From assembly GCF_001908725.1 (NCBI RefSeq), contig NZ_CP018725.1, positions 1,984,001-2,048,000 on the forward strand: a stretch of 64,000 nucleotides of DNA, read 5' to 3'. Positions 57,743 to 64,000 of this stretch are shown piece after piece; the stretch's first letter is position 1; each line of letters starts with the position of its first letter. A program made the position numbers and the translations under genes. This DNA is from Xanthomonas vesicatoria ATCC 35937 (lineage in GTDB: Bacteria > Pseudomonadota > Gammaproteobacteria > Xanthomonadales > Xanthomonadaceae). Under the pieces are notes generated by a model. The model saw only the letters and a program-made list of their open reading frames with translations, was not told the origin of the DNA and did no database searches.

Positions 57743-58798
57743 TTATGCTGCGGCGCCGATCCGTTCCAAGCGATAGCTGCCATCCAACACGCCTTGCACC
57801 CATGCTTGGTTGGTCAAATACCACTCCACCGTCTGCGCGATGCCTTGCTCGAACGTATAGGCAGGCTCCCAACCCAGTTCGTTCTTCAATTTGGAAGCGT
57901 CGATCGCGTAACGGCGATCATGGCCGGGGCGATCCGTCACATAGGTGATCTGGCTTGCACGCGGCTTGCCATCGTCGCGTGGACGATGCTGATCCAGCAG
58001 CGCGCAGATTGCCTGCACGACTTCGATATTCTGCCGCTCGGAATTGCCGCCCACGTTGTAGGTCTCGCCAGCCCGGCCCTTGGCCAGCACGGTGCGGATC
58101 GCTTCGCAGTGGTCGCTGACGAACAGCCAGTCGCGCACTTGCTTGCCGTCGCCATACACCGGCAGCGGCTCGCCGGCCAGCGCCTTGGCGATAACCAACG
58201 GAATGAGTTTTTCTGGGAAGTGATACGGACCGTAGTTGTTCGAGCAGTTGGTGGTCAGTACCGGCAGCCCGTAGGTGTGGTGGAACGCGCGTACCAGATG
58301 ATCCGATGCCGCCTTGGACGCCGAATATGGCGAATTCGGTGCATAAGGGGTGCTCTCGGTGAACTTGCCGGTCTCGCCGAGCGTGCCGTAGACCTCGTCG
58401 GTGGAGACGTGCAGGAAGCGGAATGTCTCGCGGCGTGCGTCCGGCAGCGCTTTCCAGTAATCGCGCACGGCCTCAAGCAGGGCCAACGTACCGACCACAT
58501 TGGTCTGAATGAAGGCACCTGGGCCCTCGATCGAGCGATCGACATGGCTTTCGGCTGCGAAGTTCAGCACCGCGTCCGGCTGATGTTCTTGCAACAGGCG
58601 GGTGACGAGCGCGGCATCACCGATATCCCCCTCGACGAACACATGGTTCGGATTGCCGTCCAGCGATACCAACGTGTTCAGATTTCCCGCATACGTCAGC
58701 GCGTCCAGATTGATCACGCGGATACCGCGAGAGACCGCCTCAAGAACAAAATTGCCACCGATGAAGCCGGCACCGCCGGTTACTAGCCAAGTCGCCAC
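57743..58798 (-). CDS. rmlB: dTDP-glucose 4,6-dehydratase
   Basis: The 351-residue extended short-chain dehydrogenase forms dTDP-4-keto-6-deoxyglucose. It has the NAD motif [28 protein letters not shown], the catalytic STDEVYGTL and [15 protein letters not shown] (Tyr-x3-Lys), and [14 protein letters not shown]. The product feeds both RmlC/RmlD (rhamnose) and WxcM/WxcK (Fuc3NAc). It is first in the rmlBACD operon and divergent from etfB by 227 bp. Confidence 0.96.
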   Translation of the reverse strand: MATWLVTGGAGFIGGNFVLEAVSRGIRVINLDALTYAGNLNTLVSLDGNPNHVFVEGDIGDAALVTRLLQEHQPDAVLNFAAESHVDRSIEGPGAFIQTNVVGTLALLEAVRDYWKALPDARRETFRFLHVSTDEVYGTLGETGKFTESTPYAPNSPYSASKAASDHLVRAFHHTYGLPVLTTNCSNNYGPYHFPEKLIPLVIAKALAGEPLPVYGDGKQVRDWLFVSDHCEAIRTVLAKGRAGETYNVGGNSERQNIEVVQAICALLDQHRPRDDGKPRASQITYVTDRPGHDRRYAIDASKLKNELGWEPAYTFEQGIAQTVEWYLTNQAWVQGVLDGSYRLERIGAAA

Positions 58799-59025
58799 TG
58801 TCTACCCTCCTGGTCGCGCGCGAACCGCGCTGCGTTTTAAGCCACACAGGATATATGGTCCGGGCGATACCGGGCTTAAGCGACATCCTAAACACTATTT
58901 CGACTGCTGCGCCGCAGCATCCATACGCCATCGCATGGTGCACCCTGCCCGGTTAGAATGGCCCCACTCCCGAGCCTGCCGCCGCGGCCGGGCCTTCCCG
59001 CAATAGCTGAAGGATCTCGTACACG

Positions 59026-59772
59026 ATGAAAATCCTCGTCGCCTACAAGCGCGTGGTGGACTACAACGTCCGCATTCAGGTCAAGCCGGATGGCTCCGGC
59101 GTGGTGACCGAGGGCGTCAAGCTCTCGCCCAACCCGTTCGACGAAATCGCCCTGGAAGAAGCGTTGCGCCTGCGCGACGCCGGCATTGCCACGGAAGTCG
59201 TGGTCGCCACCCTGGCGCCAGCGGATGCCGCAGCACATCTACGCAACGGTCTGGCCATGGGCGCCAACCGTGCCATCCACGTGGTGACCGATGCAGCCAT
59301 CCAGCCGCTGACTGCTGCGCGCGCCCTGCTCAAGCTGGTCGAGAAGGAACAGCCGGACCTGGTCATCCTGGGCAAGCAGGCGATCGACGACGACGCCAAC
59401 CAGACCGGCCAGATGCTCGCCACGCTGTGGGGCCGCCCACAGGCGACCTTCGCCGGCAAGCTGGTCGTCGCCGATGGCAAGGCCACCGTCACCCGCGAAG
59501 TCGACGCTGGCCTGGAAACGCTGGAAGTGGACCTGCCGGCGGTCATCACCACCGATTTGCGCCTGAACGAGCCGCGCTTCATCAAGCTGCCAGACATCAT
59601 GAAGGCCAAGAGCAAGCCGCTGGAAACGCTGGCGTTTGCCGATCTCGGAGTCGCGGCGCATGACAGCCTGACCACTACCCACTACGCAGCGCCGTCCAAG
59701 CGCAGCCGTGGTGTGATGGTCAAGGATGCCGCCGAGCTGGTGGCCGCACTCAAGCAGAAGGGGTTGCTGTAA
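59026..59772 (+). CDS. etfB: Electron transfer flavoprotein, beta subunit
   Basis: This 248-residue beta subunit (AMP-binding) of the ETF heterodimer takes electrons from acyl-CoA and other dehydrogenases. It shows KILVAYKRVVDYNVRI, NPFDEIALEEALRLRD, MGANRAIHV, LGKQAIDDDANQTGQMLA and the C-terminal KSKPLETL. Its stop and the etfA start overlap (TAATG), so they are coupled. In Xanthomonas, etfBA marks one edge of the LPS gene cluster. Confidence 0.96.
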   Translation: MKILVAYKRVVDYNVRIQVKPDGSGVVTEGVKLSPNPFDEIALEEALRLRDAGIATEVVVATLAPADAAAHLRNGLAMGANRAIHVVTDAAIQPLTAARALLKLVEKEQPDLVILGKQAIDDDANQTGQMLATLWGRPQATFAGKLVVADGKATVTREVDAGLETLEVDLPAVITTDLRLNEPRFIKLPDIMKAKSKPLETLAFADLGVAAHDSLTTTHYAAPSKRSRGVMVKDAAELVAALKQKGLL

Positions 59773-60716
59773 TGGCCAAGGTTCTTGTAGTCGCCGAACA
59801 TCTCAACGGCCAGCTCAATGCGGCCACCGCCAAGACCCTCAGCGCTGCGCTGGCGGTGTCGGCCGATTCGATCGATGTGGTCGTGCTGGCCGCCGACCCG
59901 GCCTCCGTCGCTGCACAGGCCGCGCAGCTGGCCGGCGTCGCGCGCGTACTGACAGTGGCAAACCCCGCCAACGAACATGCCATCGCACAGGTGCTGGGAC
60001 CGCAGATCGCCCAGCTCGCCGGCCAAGGCTACACGCACGTGTTCGGCCCCTCCACCACCTTCGGCAAGGATCTGATGCCGGTCGTGGCTGCGCTGCTGGG
60101 CGTCAACCAGATCTCCGACCTGATGTCGGTCGAGGATGCCTACACCTTCAAGCGCCCGATCTACGCTGGCAACGCGATCATCACCGTGAAAGCGCCGACC
60201 GACCAGATCGTGGTCGCAACCGTGCGCAGCGCCTCCTGGCCGGAAGCCGCCGGCGGCGGAAGCGCGACGGTTGAGGCAGTCACCGTCGATGCCGCGCTGC
60301 CGACCCACACCCGTTTGATCGGCCTTGCTGCAGGTAGCTCCGATCGCCCCGACCTGCAGAGCGCTAAACGCGTGGTTTCCGGTGGCCGCGGCGTTGGCTC
60401 GGCCGAGAACTTCCAGCACATCTACAGCCTGGCCGACAAACTCGGCGCCGCCGTAGGCGCATCGCGCGCCGCAGTGGACGCTGGCTACGTGCCTAACGAG
60501 CTGCAGGTCGGCCAGACCGGCAAGATCATCGCGCCCGAGCTGTACGTGGCGATCGGCATCAGCGGCGCGATCCAGCATCTAACCGGCATCAAGGACGCTG
60601 GCACGATCGTGGCGATCAACAAAGATCCGGAGTCCCCGATCTTCGAGGTTGCGGATATTGGGTTGGTGGGGGATTTGTTTACGCTGTTGCCTGAGTTGGA
60701 ACAGGCGCTGGGCTGA
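59772..60716 (+). CDS. etfA: Electron transfer flavoprotein, alpha subunit
   Basis: This 314-residue alpha subunit binds FAD in its C-terminal domain. Features are [18 protein letters not shown] at the start, [80 protein letters not shown] (in brief the FAD loop) and [19 protein letters not shown]. It delivers electrons to the ETF-QO encoded at 45.5 kb. It is the last conserved gene before the O-antigen cluster. Confidence 0.96.
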   Translation: MAKVLVVAEHLNGQLNAATAKTLSAALAVSADSIDVVVLAADPASVAAQAAQLAGVARVLTVANPANEHAIAQVLGPQIAQLAGQGYTHVFGPSTTFGKDLMPVVAALLGVNQISDLMSVEDAYTFKRPIYAGNAIITVKAPTDQIVVATVRSASWPEAAGGGSATVEAVTVDAALPTHTRLIGLAAGSSDRPDLQSAKRVVSGGRGVGSAENFQHIYSLADKLGAAVGASRAAVDAGYVPNELQVGQTGKIIAPELYVAIGISGAIQHLTGIKDAGTIVAINKDPESPIFEVADIGLVGDLFTLLPELEQALG

Positions 60717-61247
60717 GAGTAGGGGCCGCCGCGGGGCTCGTCGGCGACGCGGCGCCTTCAGAGTTGCATGGAATGGCGGCAAACTTTCCGCCACGTCGGC
60801 TCGTGCAGTTATAATTCGCGATCACTAGCAGGATACCTGATGCCTTTCCAGAGCTTCGAGGCCCCGGTGTTTGAAAGCCTCTAGGCACCGCGTCGCCGCT
60901 CTTGCCGCTGGAACTGATGACTCGGCAAGTTCAGGTGCTGCGGAGGTACTGAATATACGGCAGATCGCGTTGCAAAGAGGCAATACTTGCCGCCCAGCAG
61001 AGTCTATGCACAGCTTCAATCATTCCGGCACGGGCGCTTGTGCTCGTTTAAGCGCGTTGCCTCGCACCGCAGGTCTGGCGCGATCCCAGGCAGGTCGGCT
61101 CGGTGCTCCCGCTTACTCGTCTGAGTCAGGCTGGCCCGCTGACCATCTACCGAACGCGATATCCTCTCGGCCAAAGATCACTACGGCGGCATACCACCTC
61201 CGCAGCATTTCAAATCCACCCGCACATCACTTGGTACCTCGGATTCC
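60717..61247. other. Intergenic region before the O-antigen cluster
   Basis: This 531-bp gap between etfA and the first wxc gene holds no convincing gene; a 129-codon frame inside it has no domain or good start. A TATAAT (60810-60815) lies in it. No operon-polarity suppressor (ops/JUMPstart) motif was noticed. Confidence 0.5.
60785..60822 (+). promoter_or_regulatory. Candidate promoter for the wxc cluster
   Basis: A perfect -10 hexamer TATAAT (60810-60815) stands in an otherwise GC-rich stretch, with a weak TTTCCG at 60785-60790 (19-bp spacing) as the -35. Transcription from about 60822 would run through 425 nt of leader to the first wxc gene. The -35 match is poor, so this is tentative. Confidence 0.4.
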
Positions 61248-62351
61248 ATGGACGCCCTGATTCCCGTCAACTCGTTGTCCCGCCACATTGCGCCCGTACA
61301 GGATGCACTTTCCCAGATCGCAAGCACGATCGTCGCGAGTGGTTACTATGTGCTCGGTCCGAACGTGAAGGCTTTTGAGCACGAATTCGCCAGCTACTGC
61401 GGAAGCCGTCACTGCGTCAGCGTTGCCAACGGGACCGACGCCCTTGAGCTCTCCCTGAAGGCGCTGGGCATCGGCCCGGGGGATACGGTGGCCGTTGTTG
61501 CCAATGCGGCGATGTACGGCACCAGCGCGGTCCTGGCCTGTGGCGCTTCACCAGTTTTTGTCGATACAGGCGCGGGGACGGGGCTAATGTCCGTACCTGC
61601 GCTGGAAGCGGTGCTCGTTGTCGACAGCGCGCCGGCAGCCGTGATCGTGACCCATCTCTATGGCCAACTGGCTGACATCGAGGCGATCGTCGCGTTGTGT
61701 CAACCACGTGGCATCAAGGTCGTGGAAGACTGCGCACAGGCACACGGCGCGGAACGGAATGGCCACCGCGCCGGTAGCTTCGGCGATATTGCTTCCTTCA
61801 GTTTTTATCCCACCAAGAATCTGGGCGCCTTGGGCGATGGCGGCGCGATCGTGACAAACGATGACCAGTTGGCCGCCCGTGCCGCGCAACTCCGCCAGTA
61901 CGGATGGACGGCCAAGTACACCAATACCCTGCGTGGGGGCCGCAACAGCCGCCTCGACGAATTGCAGGCCGCCATGCTGCGCCACATGCTTCCACTGCTA
62001 GACGGCTGGAACCAGCGTCGCCGGGATATCGCCAACCGCTACGCTCGGGGCCTGTCCAACCCGAAGATCGAAGTGGGCGGCATGGTGGGCGCCGAAAATG
62101 TGGCGCATCTATACGTCGTGCGTTCCGATGACCGCGAGCAGCTGCGTGCACACCTTCAGGCCGCCGGCGTGCAGACAGAAGTCCATTATCCATTGTGCGA
62201 CCACCGTCAGCCCTGCCATGAGGGTGCATTTGATTCCGTGGTATTACCGAACACGGAAGCCGATGCGGCGCGCGTGACGACGCTGCCATGCTTCCCGGAG
62301 CTGACAGATGAAGAAGTCGATCGGGTTGTCGAAGCATGCAACCGGTTCTGA
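61248..62351 (+). CDS. wxcK: DegT/DnrJ/EryC1 sugar aminotransferase (WxcK-like)
   Basis: This 367-residue PLP-dependent sugar aminotransferase likely converts dTDP-3-keto-6-deoxygalactose to dTDP-Fuc3N (FdtB role). It has the phosphate-binding VANGTDALELSLKALG, the VVEDCAQAHGAE segment with the PLP-contacting aspartate, and catalytic Lys190 in SFYPTKNLGALGDGGA; RLDELQAAMLRHML follows. It is the first gene after etfA, and its 3' end overlaps the next gene by 16 bp. The name wxcK follows the X. campestris cluster order as I recall it. Confidence 0.85.
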   Translation: MDALIPVNSLSRHIAPVQDALSQIASTIVASGYYVLGPNVKAFEHEFASYCGSRHCVSVANGTDALELSLKALGIGPGDTVAVVANAAMYGTSAVLACGASPVFVDTGAGTGLMSVPALEAVLVVDSAPAAVIVTHLYGQLADIEAIVALCQPRGIKVVEDCAQAHGAERNGHRAGSFGDIASFSFYPTKNLGALGDGGAIVTNDDQLAARAAQLRQYGWTAKYTNTLRGGRNSRLDELQAAMLRHMLPLLDGWNQRRRDIANRYARGLSNPKIEVGGMVGAENVAHLYVVRSDDREQLRAHLQAAGVQTEVHYPLCDHRQPCHEGAFDSVVLPNTEADAARVTTLPCFPELTDEEVDRVVEACNRF

Positions 62352-63301
62352 GCGAGGTGCAGTCGCCTTCCCTTAGCCTGGTTGTTCCGATCTACGGCAA
62401 TGAGGGCTCGATTGACGAGCTCCTGCAAGCTGTCGATTCGATCGCTCGTAGCGTCGAGGGGAAGTTTGAAGCCATTTTCGTGGTGGACGGCAGTCCCGAT
62501 CGCAGCTACGCCTTGCTGCGCGACAAGTTGCCTGGCTGCGCCTTTAGTGCGCAGCTGGCGACCTTGACCCGAAATTTCGGCGCGTTCCCGGCGATCCGCA
62601 CCGGCTTGCAGCTCAGCCGCGGCGATTTGACCGCGGTGATGGCCGCTGATCTGCAAGAACCGCCTCAGTTGGTCATCGATTTCTGGCAGCGCTACGCCAG
62701 CGAGCGGTACGACGTCGCCTTCGGCGTACGCGAAGCGCGCAGCGATCCGGCCGCCTCGAAGCTGGCGTCAACCTTGTTCTGGGCGACCTATCGGCGCATG
62801 GTCATCAAGGACATTCCAAAGGGTGGCGTGGATATCTTCGCTGTCAGCCGCGGCTTCCTGGAACGGCTGTTGCTGTTGAACGAAGCCCATTCCAGCCTGC
62901 TTGCGCAACTATTCTGGCTGGGCGGCAAGCGCGAATTTGTCAGTTATCAGCGGCGCGAGCGGAAGCATGGCAAGAGCGCCTGGACCTTGAGCAAGAAACT
63001 GCGGTATCTGTCCGATAGCGTTTTTGCTTTCACCGACCTGCCGGTCCGCATGCTGACGGCGCTGGGCCTGATCGCGCTGGCATTTACCACGTTGCTCGGT
63101 GCCTTGGTGCTAGCCGCGAAGTTTTCTGGACTCGTCGCAGTGCCGGGCTACACCCTGACCATCTTGACCATTCTCTTTTTCGGCGCACTCAATTCGTTGG
63201 GCCTGGGTATCGTGGGTACCTACGCCTGGCATGCGTTCGAAAATACCAAAGCGCGGCCCCTATCGATCATGCAGTCGGTCGAAAACTTCGAAAAGGATTA
63301 A
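62336..63301 (+). CDS. wxcL: GT2 glycosyltransferase with C-terminal membrane helices (WxcL-like)
   Basis: This 321-residue family 2 glycosyltransferase is similar to ArnC, GtrB and dolichol-phosphate mannose synthase. It has the nucleotide-binding VVPIYGNEGSIDELL, the D-x-D-like MAADLQEPPQLVIDFW, and RERKHGKSAWTLSKK before the membrane part. Two hydrophobic helices near the C-terminus (about 230-260 and 268-300) place it at the membrane. It probably puts a sugar on undecaprenyl phosphate; dTDP-Fuc3NAc is the likely donor from gene context. It overlaps wxcK by 16 bp. Confidence 0.82.
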   Translation: MQPVLSEVQSPSLSLVVPIYGNEGSIDELLQAVDSIARSVEGKFEAIFVVDGSPDRSYALLRDKLPGCAFSAQLATLTRNFGAFPAIRTGLQLSRGDLTAVMAADLQEPPQLVIDFWQRYASERYDVAFGVREARSDPAASKLASTLFWATYRRMVIKDIPKGGVDIFAVSRGFLERLLLLNEAHSSLLAQLFWLGGKREFVSYQRRERKHGKSAWTLSKKLRYLSDSVFAFTDLPVRMLTALGLIALAFTTLLGALVLAAKFSGLVAVPGYTLTILTILFFGALNSLGLGIVGTYAWHAFENTKARPLSIMQSVENFEKD

Positions 63302-63304
63302 CCT

Positions 63305-64000
63305 GTGAGTCATTTCGTGCATCCCAATGCCCTTTGCGAAAGCGACACCATCGGCGAGGGTACCCGCGTCTGGGCATTTGCCCACGTGCTGCCAGGCGCT
63401 CGCCTTGGTCGTGACTGCAACATCTGCGACGGCGTCTTCATCGAATCTGATGTTGTCGTCGGGGATCGGGTGACTGTCAAATGCGGAGTGCAGTTGTGGG
63501 ATGGCGTGCGTCTAGGCGACGACGTTTTCATTGGGCCAAATGCCACCTTCACCAACGATCTATTTCCACGCAGCCGGGTGTATCCCGAGAAATTCCTCGG
63601 CACCGTCGTGGAATCAGGCGCTTCGATTGGCGCCAATGCGACAATCCTGGCCGGCACCACCATCGGCAGCGGCGCGATGATCGGAGCAGGTGCAGTGGTC
63701 ACTCGCTCGGTGCCACCCAATGCCATCGTGGTTGGCAATCCTGCGCGCATCGTGGGTTACGTGTCCGACAAAGATGCGAGCAAGACGTCCCCACTGCCCA
63801 CTGCCCAGGGAATCACCGACACAGTCGTTCCCGGCGTCAAGCTTTACCAGATGCCCAGTTTTGCCGACATGCGTGGATCTCTGTCGGTCGGCGACTTCGA
63901 CAGCTTCCTGCCCTTTAATGCGCGGCGGTACTTTCTTGTCTACGGCGTACCCACACAGGAGACCCGTGGCGAGCATGCGCACAAACGCTGCCATCAGTTT
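63305..64000 (+). CDS. wxcM: Bifunctional acetyltransferase/ketoisomerase WxcM (partial, cut by window end)
   Basis: The first 232 codons of a GTG-initiated gene run off the window. The N-terminal part (about 1-150) is a left-handed beta-helix acetyltransferase of hexapeptide repeats ([35 protein letters not shown], ...[25 protein letters not shown]), like FdtC. From about residue 165 a cupin of the FdtA/QdtA 3,4-ketoisomerase type begins ([16 protein letters not shown]), and the last codons hold [12 protein letters not shown] with its catalytic-site histidines. It should do two steps of dTDP-Fuc3NAc synthesis. The GTG follows AAGGATTAACCT, 3 nt after the wxcL stop. Confidence 0.85.
   Translation, partial: MSHFVHPNALCESDTIGEGTRVWAFAHVLPGARLGRDCNICDGVFIESDVVVGDRVTVKCGVQLWDGVRLGDDVFIGPNATFTNDLFPRSRVYPEKFLGTVVESGASIGANATILAGTTIGSGAMIGAGAVVTRSVPPNAIVVGNPARIVGYVSDKDASKTSPLPTAQGITDTVVPGVKLYQMPSFADMRGSLSVGDFDSFLPFNARRYFLVYGVPTQETRGEHAHKRCHQF

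Noticed and set aside
60871..61260. A 129-codon gene between etfA and wxcK
   Set aside because: It has no recognisable domain, uneven composition and an end that overlaps the wxcK start. It is better seen as leader or intergenic DNA.

Overview
The window is chromosomal DNA of a plant-associated gammaproteobacterium, almost certainly a Xanthomonas species. The evidence is high GC with GC-rich third positions, the xanAB and rml sugar-nucleotide genes next to scoAB and etfBA, a wxc-type LPS cluster starting right after etfA, a secreted family 1 pectate lyase, a large TonB-dependent receptor, an H-NS-like protein with a lysine/alanine tail, and GC-rich palindromic intergenic repeats. The pathovar cannot be told from this sequence. 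No rRNA, tRNA, CRISPR array, insertion sequence, prophage or replication origin was recognised.

Layout. 0-5 kb: a DegV-family protein, a small unknown protein, and a minus-strand glutathione-dependent formaldehyde operon (frmR-frmA-gfa-fghA) with a clear FrmR operator. 5-11 kb: a LysR regulator divergent from a TDT transporter, a glycosyltransferase divergent from a two-component pair. 11-19 kb: gshA, an AraC-type regulator broken by a 10-bp duplication, an exported metallo-beta-lactamase-fold protein, engB, cytochrome c4, two tandem DsbA-like proteins, and an endonuclease/exonuclease/phosphatase-fold protein. 19-25 kb: choline uptake and oxidation to betaine (betT-betB-betA) with no betI. 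25-34 kb: a MarR regulator with an FAD monooxygenase and a candidate operator between them, a TonB-dependent receptor, soluble lytic transglycosylase, pectate lyase, and about 0.8 kb with no gene. 34-39 kb: pssA-holD-rimI on the minus strand, a DUF4124 protein, proS, and an H-NS-like gene. 39-45 kb: a ThrE-family exporter and an Mla-type lipid transport operon (mlaEFD plus lipoprotein), then about 0.6 kb of repeats. 45-64 kb: alkB, ETF-ubiquinone oxidoreductase, a WbsX/RgpF fusion, scoBA, xanA-xanB, ugd, rmlBACD, etfBA, and the first genes of the O-antigen cluster (wxcK, wxcL, wxcM), the last cut by the window end.

How the genes fit together. The right third makes surface-polysaccharide precursors. 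XanA and XanB supply glucose-1-P, mannose-1-P and GDP-mannose, and Ugd makes UDP-glucuronate; these are xanthan and LPS substrates. RmlA and RmlB make dTDP-4-keto-6-deoxyglucose. RmlC and RmlD turn that into dTDP-rhamnose, and WxcM and WxcK are expected to turn it into dTDP-Fuc3NAc. EtfB/EtfA and ETF-QO pass electrons from acyl-CoA and related dehydrogenases to ubiquinone. GshA makes the precursor of glutathione, the cofactor of the formaldehyde operon.

Most notable observations: a chain of two five-codon minicistrons made by a 14-bp tandem repeat at the pssA-holD junction; a diverged HolD recognised from its C-terminus; the AraC frameshift with its cause visible; two families of intergenic repeats, one forming a 276-bp inverted pair; and repeat-like sequence encoding the first residues of MlaF. 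I found no clear new multi-gene system.
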